DNA of 64,000 bases from the NCBI GenBank assembly GCA_037952775.1, contig JBANAY010000004.1:9424001-9488000 (forward strand), read 5' to 3'. Each line of letters opens with the position of its first letter. Positions within the stretch are counted from its first letter, which is position 1. The translations under genes and the position numbers were made by a program. The notes under the pieces are model-generated. The model was not told where the DNA came from, ran no database searches, and saw only the letters and a list, made by a program, of their open reading frames with translations. The stretch comes from Clonostachys chloroleuca (Eukaryota > Ascomycota > Sordariomycetes > Hypocreales > Bionectriaceae). This document shows positions 33,947 to 45,842 of the stretch, piece by piece.

Positions 33947-35699
33947 TCAGGATAAGTCAAGCATCATCGCAGCTGAAAGAAGATAATACCCTTCCAGGAC
34001 GTCCATCAGCGGCACCTCAGATGCTTGGCCTGTCCTAGTTCCCAAGACATCTAGCCGCAAATAATCGGCCAGTATAGCCGCTTGTCCGACTCCCATACCT
34101 GATCCAATCCACTTCAAATTTTGGACTAAGTACTCCCTGTCTGGAAAGGGGACGATCTCGCATTTGGCCATAACGTACAGAGGGTGCATTAGCAGCAGGC
34201 CCCTGATCACTCGGTTCGAATGCTTTGGCGGCAACCCAGTGTTAAAATGTTGTAGATGTCGCTGTAGGCTTTGACATAGAAAATATGGGATAGATGCTTT
34301 CAGGCCATGCACGAGCTCTTGCGCCTTCTTGGCGTAGCTAGGAATACACTCCTCTTGTCCCAGAGCTTTGGCAAGGTTGGCCATGTGATCCAAGTATAGA
34401 ACGTATATTGAGCGCCAAGAATTCCAAGCAGTCGCCACGTAATCTGCAACGTGTATGTCAGCGAGATCTATGTCAATAAATGAACTACCTCTTTACTCAC
34501 AATCAAGGTATTCCTCCACCGGCCCGGAAGAGCAGTATGGGGCCGAGCAATTCGCTGTATGATCTTGGCTCGCCCAGCCAAACCCAGCATACGAAGGAGC
34601 CCACTCGGGAGGGCGATCACCATCCCAGCCAGAAATTTCGTCATCCAGATCAAGAAAGCTCTTTTGAAGTTGGCTCAGTTCATCCAAGGAGGGCGATGGC
34701 TGATGTAGAAGGCTCTGGATCTGGTCCGTAAGTGATGAAAGCTTGATGATGATGAGATCGAGAGATCGGCGTGGTCTGTCATTTATAGGGGGGCAAAAAA
34801 CACCCAGTACCGTTTTCCGATACATCTGATATTGGCGAATCAGCGAGGTGTCATCACAACATAACTTCCAATCCAATCTATGGGTTACTTACTCCTTCGC
34901 TTTTTAGAATCAAAGGACTTCCCGGTGAGTGGGACTGTATTTTCGAAACTTTATTTGAAAAATGAATTCCTTTGTGAATGAATGATACGATTCCCCGGAC
35001 GTGTACGAGATGCTTGGCAGGCGACGCATGGCTGCTTGAGATGATCTACTGTTCTTGTTAGAATACATGATAGTGTATCCGCGCAAGAGACAGTACCATA
35101 CCTCGTAAAGACCCAATAAAAGAGCTGTGAGAAAAGTTTCGACTGGCACGGTAGAATCGCCAACGGGTAGAGATATGGTCAAATCCCTCAATGCGCTGCC
35201 ATATAGTGTCTGAACTACTGATGCGAGATCAGGCGACCTAGTGCTGTTTGAGATCGCAGCAAGGGCAACGACCTTGGCTGCAGAGAATAGGGCAGAGCCG
35301 GGCGTCGCACTGGTCAATAATGACTGTATCCCATGAAGAAACCCCTGGATTTTTGCTGGTTCTGAGATGGAACCACCAGGGTATCAAGAAAGATCTGAAT
35401 TGCCGCATCTTCCCAGATCGATGGAATTCCGGGGGACCAGCGGTCAAAATCAAGAGAAGTGGCGTCCTTGAATGGGTGATAATGGCGAAATACCAATGAT
35501 GAATCATCTCCGTAACCGGGGCATACTCTTCGAGACTTCACGCAGCGGCTGCATGAGGGGCGTGTTTGATCGCACTGCACGCACATGGGTGAACCTTGGC
35601 GGTCTCTGGCAGGCAGAGTGGAGGGGGAAAAGCTTCACTTACTTTCTTTCTGCGTTTCTTGCATTCGATGCATGCGCGAGAAGGTCCATGGTTCACCAT
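33947..35699 (-). pseudogene. Zn(II)2Cys6 transcription factor, probably disrupted
   Basis: Exon 1 (35699-35643) and the next (from 35574) join to a perfect zinc cluster, C-IE-C-KKRRKK-C-DQTRPS-C-SR-C-VKSRRV-C. The protein then runs through IWEDAAIQIFLDTLVVPS, after which the frame breaks near 35365 and resumes as KIQGFLHGIQSLLTSATPGSALFSAAKV in another frame (pieces here each 20 or fewer residues in the family alignment; one extra C would bridge them). Further on the fungal regulatory region appears in pieces (ALLLGLYE, DHLKQP, LDDEISGWDG) with a TAA at 34950-34955 after NSFFK and splice junctions I cannot resolve. The last exon ends in AAMMLDLS. A regulator relic, or an active gene with several sequence errors. 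Confidence 0.6.
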
Positions 35700-35981
35700 C
35701 GCCTTCTTTTTGCCTGCTGTTCATTTGCAATCACACTGTGACAGTTCAATCAGACCGTGAATCTAAGGTACGTGGTTGAACGGATCTGATTATTAAGCAA
35801 CAACCGTAATATTAACGCTAGAGGATCTTCCGTAATTTACGCTGTCTCCATTTAGTGTTTTCTCCACCACGGACCGTAAAGCAATTGAAGATGAAAGCCC
35901 GTTACCGATTGACAAACATTTGTATCGAATTTAATTTCTAACCTCTTTCGCATGTGCCTCTATTTCCCTAGTCAAATTCAC

Positions 35982-36964
35982 CTATGTTCCCTTCGGCAAA
36001 ATCGACGAAAGGCGAAGCATTCCTCCACTAGCCACATGATCATGGCCATCACGATCAGTGCTCAGGCTCACATCTTCCCACGACTCCGAAAGCTCTAACT
36101 GTTCTTTGCACTTTTGCTGTATCAGTCTGAGCGCATCGCTACCAATAATGGCCCGGCATGGTCGTGACCTGCCCGCGCAGATCCCTTCCGACTTGACAAT
36201 ATCGACAATGCGTTCCACCAGTTTGTTAATATCGCCCGGGATATTCGGCATTATATCAGATGCGAAGACTCCCATGGTCTCCGCAAAGAGAGGATTGTAT
36301 GCCTCGATCGAAGGCTGATACGCGCCGAAACCCTCCAGCGACCCTTGGCGTGGTGCGCCAAGCTGGGATGGAAACCCACCAGGTTCGATAATCATGCAGT
36401 TGATGCCGAACTGCCTGACTTCCTTTGCCAAACCTTCAACGAATATACCCAAGGCTGCTTTTGTCGCAGAGTAGTGTGTCAGGAAGGGAAGCGGTCCCCA
36501 GCCAAGTCCTGCGCCGGTAAAAGCGACAGTTCCACTCTGCCGCTCCCGAAAGTATGGCAAGATAGCCTGGGTAACATGCAATGCACCGAAGAGGTTCACA
36601 TCGAAGATGCTCCGCACCCAGTCATCGCTGTAATTGGTCAACACAACGTTAGATTAAGTCGAGAGCTCCATGCGTACCTTGCCTCTTCGATACTCTTAGG
36701 AGCCGAGACCCCAGCATTGTTATAGAGAACGTCGATTCTCCCCCAAACTTGCCAAGCTTTGGCAATTTGAGCGTCAATTTGAGCTCGAGGTGCCGTAACA
36801 TCAAGGTCTAACACAGTCACATTCTCCGATCTTAGGTGAGTAAGGCGGTCCTCTGCCTTGCGGCCCGTTGCGATGACCCTTTCGCCCCTCGATGCGAGGT
36901 GCTGGACGAGAGAAGCGCCTAAACCGGAGGTTGTTGCGGTTACTAGCCAGACCAATTGAGGCAT
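35982..36964 (-). CDS. short-chain dehydrogenase/reductase
   Basis: Exons 36964-36678 and 36627-35982 (50-nt GTACGC...CAG intron) give 310 residues. Classical SDR features: cofactor loop TATTSGLGASL (residues 9-19) preceded by a hydrophobic strand, DLDV about 20 residues before NNAG (82-85), Asn107 in VNLFG, and YSATK with Tyr148 and Lys152, then PGGF. The position 13 residues before Tyr, normally the catalytic Ser, is Ala135 (TGAGLGWG). The ATGRKAEDR segment after beta-2 suggests NADP(H) preference. Length and C-terminal extension fit the fungal SDR group that reduces small hydroxy or keto compounds; the substrate is unknown. The upstream Zn2Cys6 relic is encoded on the same strand. Confidence 0.85.
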
Positions 36965-38121
36965 GGTCGTTGTAAGTGAGGTGAAGATAGGACAAAGACG
37001 CAGAATGGTAGAACAGGAAGCTATGGTCACTTCTTGGGGCGATGATGCCTATTTATACCAGAAGGCGGCCACCTTCCCAAGCACTTCAACCAGCCCATTT
37101 TATACCAATGTAACAGTCAGCCTGCTCCGAGTCTTAATCAAGCCGCATCTGCACAGTATCATCCACTTTTCCGCTAGCCGATCTGACAAGCATGTCATCG
37201 CCTCTCAATCGTGCATCGTTTTGCGCAAAGCTAGCCTGTTACGGCACGCCAAGACAACCGTTTGTTGAGATTTGAACTTCGTTCTATGGAAGGGAAGATT
37301 TTTGTTCAGCAATCCACCAATAAAGTCTTCTCTTATGATATAGGGCTGGCCAATTCTCCAGCTCAGCTCATCGAGAGCCTGTAGATGGCAAAGTTTTGGA
37401 TATCTCGGTAATGAACGAGCTGCGTGTTATGTTGGACGTCTATGTTCGCTCTGTTCGCTCTGTGAGGATTAACTCTCGACGTGCAACCGCCCATATCAGC
37501 CAGCTAATTTTTTGGCTAGAGTACCCGTCCCATATTCCCTTCAAAGGCATTTGCTCGTCACGTACGAAGCGTACTATCTAGTTAAAGACAAAAGCCGGAG
37601 TCAACAATGAATCGAGGAGCTCGAAGATGCCCTGGGCCTACCCTGGTCGTCTATATCGATACGAATCTCGAGTCTAGGAGGATAAAGAAAGAATTACACT
37701 AGCACAGACTCAAGTTTGCATGTTACTTATCTTGGACACTGTTTTATTTGGTAGTTTTCGAGATTGGCTATTCCCTTTGCCGGCTTCCATATAAGGGCTA
37801 AACAGTCCTCGAGTCAATAACCATAGGGGCGCACAGCGAGCGCAATAACGCAACTGGCAACTGCATTGTTGACCGCCGCTGGCCCTAAAGCACGAACGAG
37901 GTTCAAGGTTCGAACCTCCTGCGGAACCTTTATAAAAAGGGCATACCTGATCAGTATGACGTAGGAGATGAAATGTAAAGCGCAGAGTTCCGATCACGGT
38001 TCAGAGACGCCTTTCCCTAAGGAAGCCAATCCTTAGTTTTTTGCTAATATGCAATATCTTCAGCGCATACTTGACGATTGATATTATCAAGATCATCCAA
38101 ATCATAACACATCCGGGAGAC
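36965..38121. other. intergenic
   Basis: No gene supported. A short inverted pair GAGGTTC...GAACCTC at about 37896-37919 resembles a tRNA T-arm but no tRNA surrounds it. Confidence 0.5.
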
Positions 38122-38633
38122 TCAGTTGAGCTTCTCCTCCTTGTTTATCAAGGTGGGCACATACTCCCCTTTGGCTGCCATGTCTTCCAGCACCGCTGAG
38201 GCAACCTTCATAGCCTCTAGTCCAGCCGGAGCGCCGCAGTAAATGGCCGATTGCAAGATGGCCTCCCGAATCTCCAGCTCCGTCAACCCATTGTTGATGG
38301 CTCCGCGAACGTGAACCCCCACCTCCGGCCAGCTCTTGAGCGCAATCAACATGCCGAGGTCTATCGCAATCCATCAGTAGCCGAAGAGGCGAAATGGGGG
38401 AATATGTTGGTTTAAGACATACTCAGCAGGCTTCTTTGCTTTCGATCAAGCCCCTCTCGCGTCCAGACGTTTCCCCAAGCCCACTCCGTCACCAGCTGCT
38501 GCATCGGTGCCGCAAAGGCTGTGGACGCCCTTTTTAATGCGCCATCGACATAGCTGTCTCCGACGACTTCCCGACGAACCTTGATGCCGGTCTCGAATTG
38601 CTTTTTGTGCAGGTTCTGATCTTCGGACGACAT
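38122..38633 (-). CDS. carboxymuconolactone-decarboxylase-like protein
   Basis: Exons 38633-38423 and 38360-38122 (62-nt intron, phase 1) give 149 residues. The order is that of the CMD family: [18 protein letters not shown], a central [14 protein letters not shown], then [20 protein letters not shown] and a [24 protein letters not shown] helix followed by PAGLEAM. Gamma-carboxymuconolactone decarboxylase acts in the beta-ketoadipate pathway for protocatechuate, and many fungal homologs serve other lactones or secondary metabolites. The protein is small, cytosolic and probably oligomeric. The adjacent SDR on the same strand could be linked, but no other aromatic-degradation gene is near. The second Met upstream (38666) is less likely as start. 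Confidence 0.88.
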
Positions 38634-39566
38634 GGTGCTTGTTGAGAGGGGGAAATTGGAAGTCAACTGGGGACAGATGCGAGTGGTTAGACAATCAAGA
38701 GCTAAGCATTAACTTCCACGGCATTAGAGGCAATTGGTAGGATCTAGCGTAACCTTTTATAGAGCCATGGATTTTGGGTTCAGCTGCGAGGCGCTTCCGG
38801 ACTAACGGCGAATTTCAGAAGCGAGCCGGCTCAAGTTGGTGTCATCGGATCCGATCTCAGCAAACCAACCGACACCTTGATGAAGTTTGAAGGGTTTCCG
38901 ATCAATCAATCAAAAAGCTCATCGTCCGAGTCCGACACGCTTGGGATCGAATCAACGTTATCTCAAACTTCGAAAATGTCGTTTTGAAGAAGGTCGAGAG
39001 GATGATTCTTGGTGTTTTTGAGTGCCTCCTTCCCGCGCTCCGCGGCAGTGCCAGAAAAGTAGTGCCGGTGATCCACCGCTGATCCGAAACTCTGAAGACA
39101 TATCATTACGACGCTTCAAGTTAAGAATGATTACTACCTATAGACAGCTGAAACCTAATCATTTTCTCTCCGAATAGATTACGCGCTGGTTCGATGGAAG
39201 TAACCCGTTCTCCTCCAGTTTTTCCTGGAGATGATAGATAGATGAAGGCATGTTGTTTTCTTTCAACTAAAGGACTCTACTGGGGGAAGTTCACCAACAA
39301 TCTTAGCCAAGCCAAACCATTTCACTATCTTATTTGAACTTCACTCTTCGCCAGCCTCAATAAAATGTATAGCCGTGATATCTGTAATAGTTAGACTCCG
39401 AGTAATCAGCCCCTTTAAAGCTTTAGTTTCAATGTAAGTAAGAGTACCTCCACTAAGAGGGGCCTGCATCAGGCTTGCCCTGCCGTTTCTGTTGTATTAT
39501 AAATGGCATGTTCAGCAGCGACTTAAATCGTCCTGAAAAGGCAGCTTCACGATATCATCAGCCGCT
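38634..39566. other. intergenic
   Basis: Upstream of the CMD-like gene. Nothing recognised besides presumed promoter sequence. Confidence 0.5.
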
Positions 39567-40123
39567 TCAACCTCTGGTTCTTACTACAATAGGATTGGCG
39601 CAATCTTCGGCGCGAGTAAGATTGCTAGATACGAGAAGATAGAGAGGTGTAACTTCATATTGGCTCGATCCTGTAGGCATCTTTGCTTGAATGTACTGAC
39701 AATCCACATCTCCTTCGCATCGAAGCCTTATGTCAACTCTAAACAAAGACTCGCTTGAGGTATACGTTACCTTAGTTCCTTTAGGCTCTTCCACTATTTA
39801 CGAAAGGCACAATCAGACCAAGCGGAATCATCTCTGGTCTAATTCAGTGCTATGGAACCTACAATTTACTTTGTGAGTTACGTTGAGTGGTTTAAGGTCT
39901 TCATTCGGCAGACCCAATGATGGAAATCCTCCGTAACAACCCAGGCCATCTTGTCAACCATTGGACCAACCACGGAGAAGTTGTTATAACGAATCAGCGA
40001 GCACATATGCTTCGTTAGGTATAGTCCAGATGAGACAATAATGACCGTCCACACTGTGAATGGTGGCCAATTCGACGACTTCCAATTCTTTTGGATACTT
40101 TCCGGCGAGTATGCACCTGCCAT
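39567..40123 (-). CDS. hypothetical small membrane protein (uncertain)
   Basis: Two open segments on one strand could be exons of one gene: 40123-39878, beginning MAGAYSPESIQKNW and containing a hydrophobic stretch (FTVWTVIIVSSGLYL), and 39794-39567, rich in charged and Cys residues (RLRCEGDVDCQY). I could not find a splice junction that joins them in phase, so the model is unproven. It lies upstream-to-downstream in the same orientation as the orphan membrane protein next door. No family recognised. Confidence 0.3.
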
Positions 40124-40490
40124 AACCCTGATTGCTGTCTATTAGGGGCCTTTGCAAAATACTCCCCCTGTTCTAAATGTCTCCGCCCGATCCAGCAGTC
40201 AACCCGCCCCTAAAACACTTACACACGTCATCTAGCAACTGATTTATATTTCGCCATCTGTTGTCAGCTACGGGTCGCTTGAGTGGTACCTCACGTTAAA
40301 GCTGGCACCGTATCATGGTACCAGTCAAATGGTCAAATGGATCTGGAATTCTGGTGCACTGAAAACTGAAGTTCATTATGATATGGCTATTATTTACACG
40401 TCCCTAAAAATAGTGTTACATCCTCAGTCCAGAAGTCTCGGGCGCTGCCCTATAAATAATGTACAATCTGCTTCCCACGTATCGAGAACA

Positions 40491-41539
40491 TCAACTCGTC
40501 GCAAGCCTTCGCGACCTGTGAGTCGGCTTGCTCCCTCGATGAATATCCAGAAAATTAGCCGCGAGGATCACAAGCTTCGAGCAGAAATCCACCAGCCAGC
40601 TCCACAAAGTCCACAGAGTATTCCCCAGCCATTGGAAAAAGCTGTCCCAGGGGATGAAGTACACCGCCAGGAGGATGGCGCCGGCAAGGGGCAGGCTCAC
40701 ACCAGAGGCAGCAAGAGCGGTTCCAAAGCCCGAAACCCAGTTGGAGGAAATTGAGAGCGTCTTGTAGGTCAGGCAGAACCCCTTTGGCGTCACGGTGACC
40801 TTGGCTGAGCCGCCGAAGCCGTCGCCCAGGAGGCTGATTAGGCAGGATACTGGCAGCTTCCAGTTCTTCCAACCTATCGGGTTGTTGCCCGAGTTCTCCA
40901 TCTCACACAGGGAGTCTTGAATGTCCCTTCCTCTCACCCCTCTTACTGAGCTTGGGTCGAAACGCCAGGCCAAGCTCCCCGCAGGGTCGACTTCCAGCCT
41001 GACACCCTTGCCGCAGATGACTTCTCTGCCTCCGGGCACTTGGCCGTGATATTCTTGAAGTGCCACATCAGCGAGCGTGGAAGAGCTGCTGACGAAGAGC
41101 GGTAACCGAGAGTGGGGAGTCCGCGCGATGCAGAGTTTCTCAATCTCTGGCCCGACATTCACTGTTATTCTGCTGATTGACTCCGCGACTAGAATCAACA
41201 TGTTCCTGAAACCCCCTTTCCTACAGGAATGTTCAAATGATTCAATTGTATCTGGAAGGTTGCCGACGGTAGTGAACTGGACAGGGGCATAGTTGTCTAA
41301 GAAACGCATGAGCTTGGTTCTATCCACTCGCTCCAATGGGTTTGAGAATACTAACTTGTGCGTTTCCAAAACGCCAGTCTTTCATGCCAGGGCGGTCTAA
41401 AAATAACCTGGCCATGCTTCTTGTCAATGACCTGTAGGGCTTTGCGACTGCCCACCGCGATGATCGCCGTGTGCTTAGCGAGTCGGTGGAACTTCTTCAC
41501 CTCGGAAAATAAAACACTGGCTTCAGAGTCTTGTTTCAT
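40491..41539 (-). CDS. orphan membrane protein, one homopolymer frameshift
   Basis: A first segment from the ATG at 41539 (MKQDSEASVLFSEVKKF) runs to PPWHERLAF, where the frame ends, while an overlapping frame continues LETHKLVFSNPLERVDRTKL. Adding one base to the A4 run at 41368-41371 (T4 in the coding strand) would join them as one 349-residue protein. The C-terminal third holds two adjacent hydrophobic stretches (about residues 275-330; GVSLPLAGAILLAVYF and LVDFCSKLVILAANFL) after a Cys-containing globular part (EVICGKGVRL, VSCLISLLG). No family recognised and no signal peptide. If the break is real, translation could instead begin at the Met at 41309. Confidence 0.5.
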
Positions 41540-44202
41540 TGTGCTTGAGTTGGATGTTTGAAACTCTTGTCAAAACAGCCTAGGAATATAGATAAGACCA
41601 AAGGGTATTATTAAAAGAGTATAATGGAAAGGGTATTAGTGAAGCGAACTTGTGGAAGATGGATGAGAGCAGAGGTCAGGTCTTCTTCTGCCACTTTTGT
41701 ACATTGGAAGCGCCAGAACCCCTTTGCGCCCAATGAATTCGCCTGTTCGCGTTTGGTGACATTGGGTCCAACACGTCCCATATGCACTAATACCCGAACG
41801 CTTCTCTACCTTGTTGTCCACTTGACAGCATCTGTCTGGCCAATTGGAGGCTCACACGTTACACCGTAGCAACTGCATTCCTTCTTTCAGTATATCTGTC
41901 ATTTATACCAGCAAATTCCAGTGCCCTCTTAAGTCTGTGATTCCTGATGCGCGCTTTCTCTGTAACTCATACATTATCTTTGGGCGGGATGTTGGGCAGT
42001 GATCAGACCGCAACATGATCCTGGCTCAGTGTGGGAACCAGCCCATAAGCTACAGTGCAGACATAATTGAATCATGACTCCGAGAGAGGTAATATCTCGG
42101 CATTGACTAGCTTTTTTTATCAACCACTCGTCAAATGAGGCGAGTCTGCACTGTTATTGTGACATACTTAGTGTTTACGGAACTCAACGTGCCATCTCCG
42201 TCAAGAACTAACTCACTAGCAGCGGTCAAGTGTATTATTGTGATGAATTTAACCGTTCACTTTTACTTTGATTGCATATAAATTTGATTCACGAAGGGTT
42301 CTGATGGCCATAAGAGTTCCTTCGGGTACTCTCCAGACAAAGGTCTCTGGGTTGTCTCACACAAACCAGTGCGTCTGAAACTCAGATAACAAGATTACAC
42401 TGCTGCTCGGTTTTGACTCGTTGATACCTCCTATCTTTATATTCAAGAGCTTCAAATCACAATCTCCTAAAAAAGTCAAAGGATGGATAGAGGTGTGAAG
42501 GGTGGAAAACAGCTCACTTTTCTCACTTCCCAGACCAAAGATATCGGGGCATCTCGAAAAAGTCCCGGGTGGAGTAGATCACAGAACAGTGCGATGGAAG
42601 TGCACCTCAGCCTACTTGCGAGGTGTGTGTATTTCGAATCCTCACACATTTGTGAGACTATTTAAAGCTAAGCCACTAGATAAATCTCCTCACTCGACTT
42701 GGACCCTGACATGAAGCATATTCTCATATCGACAGGGCGAAAATGTGCACACTATAGGGTAAGCAAGTCTCATTTACTGAGAAAGGCAGGATGAGGATCC
42801 GTTGGGGTTATGACGCAGATGGCTCCACAAATGCTTGCAAGATGCAATTAGGGTTCAATCAGGAGCTGCTGGTTAGTTATCAATCGACCCCCCAGCAGCG
42901 GGTGAATGCCTAATCATCTGCTCGGCTGATGGCTGCGCTGATTCGCCGCCCCGAGTTGGCGCTTCCGGTAAAAGAACCTTGATCTGCAGGTTCACGCGGG
43001 CGTTATCCTCACAAGACGCAACAGCTGTCACGAGACACTAGGGGGCGTGGGAAGGGGGGTAGTGGGGAGCTGTTGGTTGGCTTATTCTCTGGACGCGGTG
43101 GTGGTGCAATGGTCGGTCTGTGAGCGGGAGGCCCATGCGGTTGGGCGTCAAGGACGGGGCGGTCGTCGAAGAGATGACCGAGTCGGAGAGGTGGGTGAGG
43201 CATGGAGAGGGAGCAGTGAATGGGAGATGGAGCGGTAGAACGAACGAATGCAAGGTACGGGCCGTCTCGTTTCGTCGCTGGTGAATGGGATGCCGTGATC
43301 GGGATCCGAGGAGTCCAGCGTGTCTAGGCGTGCAGACCATCAACAAGGTGCGACATGCAGCGGGGATCCCGCTCGGAAATCTCTCCCTAGGCCAGGTTCC
43401 GAGCAGGTTCGTCCTGGAGCGAGCATTCTTTCGTTTTGGCGGTCCAAACTGCATCCGTCGCATTTGTGCACAGCCTCACTCAAGCGTAGGGGCTTCATGC
43501 CGATGACTAACCGGCCCTGGCAGTAGGCGGCTTTTTTTCACACCACCCCACCATGGTCGATTTTGTGGTGATGGCCTGACAAACCAGGCCTCGACCGGAC
43601 CATCCGCCTGTGCGTGGCTACGGGCGAGTGACTTGGCCAAACACGAGCAGCTGCCGGGAGCCACCAGCGCCTTGAGCAGGGCCAGCCCCAGCACCGGCAC
43701 ACGCACCACTAGCCTCCGGCGGTGCCCAGCCCAGGCCTCAACTGGTACACCGCAGGTACAGGACGGCGGCCCACTGCGAGCGGTGTTGCGTGCAGCAGTC
43801 ACAGTTGGTGGTGCTGCACTTCCGTCTCACCTGCTGCCCGCCTCAAGCGTCTCTGACTGGATGCCCCGCCCCCCTTCTGAGTTCTGACTCCTGCCCTTGC
43901 CTTCTCCTTCTTTCGACCCCTCTACCCTCCACTTCTCACACTCACAATCCTGACCTAACAACCAAATTCCCGCCACCTCGTGTGTCTCGCCCCAGCTTTC
44001 CGCCAACTAATATATATACAAGAGTCCCCATCTCTTATCCCCCAACCGAACTCTCTACCGCATCCATCCCGGAACCACAAGTCGTCGCCAAGCCGTCGAT
44101 CCAAACTCTGCTTGCTCTTCCCCTAGGCCGTCGTCAGCTGCCACATCCCCTTCCCCATCAACAAAACCCATTTCCCAAGGACACCCCACGCACTCCGAGT
44201 TT
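41540..44202. other. intergenic with eIF1 promoter and leader
   Basis: No gene supported. The last 400 bp before the eIF1 start are strongly pyrimidine-rich on the plus strand (CTCC/TCTCC runs), as is common for highly expressed fungal housekeeping genes, and include a TATATATA at about 44011. Confidence 0.5.
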
Positions 44203-44969
44203 ATGTCCATCGAAAATCTCAAGACCTACGGTATGTTTTCCCTCCCCGCCTACCCCCGGCTGCCGGCGTCGCGACGCTGCGCCTGGATCCCTCACTCTGC
44301 TGGAAGGATTTGGTGATGTCACCGCGCCTGTCAGAGCTGTTGTCCCGCGTGACCACCACAGCCCAAGCTCCATCCCCTGATGAGTCAAGGTGTTCGCATT
44401 CAGCTTGGGATCGGTTGCCACGCGCCGCCGCAGCCAACAATCATGTCTTGGTACCAGTGCTAACAGTCCTCTAGATCCCTTCGCCGAGGCCGACGAAGAC
44501 ACGGGCGAAACCAAACAGACGCAGAATTACATCCATATACGTATTCAACGTATGTACACACCCCTAGATCCCTCGCGAGATGATTCTTTTGACGAGGGCG
44601 CCCCGTATCGCATCGTCGAGCTACAACTGACTTTTCATCTCCAGAGCGCAATGGACGTAAGACCTTGACCACGGTCCAGGGCCTCCCCAAGAAGTTCGAC
44701 CAGAAAAAGATCCTCAAAGTCATCAAGAAGAAGTTCGGTAAGTCCTACCCTTGCCTTCTCGGCACTGCCGCACGCGCGACGCAAACAAACAAGCGCTAAC
44801 CTGACGCGCGTCTTCCCCAGCTTGCAATGGCACCATTGTGACCGACTCTGAGATGGGTGAGGTCATCCAGCTTCAGGGAGATCAGCGAAAGGACGTTCAA
44901 GAGTTCCTCGAGAACAAGAAGGAGGGCTTGGGCCTTGATGGCAAGACCATCAAGATCCACGGTTTCTAA
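44203..44969 (+). CDS. SUI1: translation initiation factor eIF1 (SUI1)
   Basis: Four exons (44203-44230, 44475-44549, 44645-44737, 44821-44969) give 114 residues, the normal eIF1 length. MSIENLKTY begins the protein; the SUI1 fold follows with YIHIRIQQRNGRKTLTTVQG, LPKKFDQKKILKVIKKKF, ACNGTIV and the C-terminal RKDVQEFLENKKEG / KIHGF. eIF1 binds the 40S subunit near the P site and enforces start-codon selection within the 43S complex. All junctions have GT-AG borders and the first intron is long (244 nt). Nothing unusual. One of the safest calls in the window. Confidence 0.97.
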
Positions 44970-45842
44970 ACCAGCCATGTCCTGCCGGGCGGCCAGCAGC
45001 CTCCTCTAGGTAGTGTGCCCCCTTCTCGTCGGGCACGGACCCCGACGGGAACCCACACAGAGAAGAGAGCGAGAGCATTGCGCTTGGCCCACAGCCCCCA
45101 GGTGTTCTCCTTCCGCGGCAGGGAGGACAACGCAGCGCCAGGACATGATCGGGATTTACACTTGGGAACTGAGGGGTCCCCTGTCCTCTTGCAAAGAGGC
45201 GGGCTCCGAAACCATTCGAGATTTCCCTGATGGATTGCCTCCCGTACCCCCTTCAGGTATTGTGTTGACCATCTTGCAGCGGGATCAAGTTACATGGGTT
45301 GCCTGTCTGCTCGGGCCTTTTACGCATCTCGGCGGGTTGATCGCGCTGAGAATCGTGGGCAAGGCCTTGTGACTATGGCTTGCTGGGACACAATGATAGC
45401 AAACTTTTTTTTCTTTGCAATACTGCGCATGTTTCACAGGTAGTCTAGGAAATGTGCAATCAAGAATTCGCTTTGAAAAAACACCAGAGCTCCGTACACC
45501 AGGCGCCTTGCCTACGTAGATACTGACGTGCTTCAAGAAGATAGAGAATAAAAGACAACCCCAAGCAATAGACAGCCCCTTCTGGTAGCGGCCATGCTAT
45601 TCCACGAACACGACTGCCCCAAACATATGTGTCTCAACAGAATTGAAGCAAAAAGGGATGTAACGGCCGCCCAAACACTAACGATAGCTATATATATCCT
45701 AGCAAAAGAAACCCCAACAACACCGTGGCTTTCGAAAGTGCAAATGCGAGGAAACGCCAAGACGCCCAAAACTTTGCATTATGTCGCTTCGTCGCTTCTC
45801 GCCGAGGGGAAGGAAAAGAAAGGGTGAAAAAATCAGGCAATG
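44970..45842. other. convergent intergenic region
   Basis: 3' flanks of eIF1 and EOS1. No gene supported. A CTG run at 45852-45871 just beyond belongs to the Ser repeat at the EOS1 C-terminus. Confidence 0.6.

Noticed and set aside
37890..37925. GAGGTTC...GAACCTC inverted pair resembling a tRNA T-arm
   Set aside because: Isolated small palindrome with no surrounding tRNA structure.
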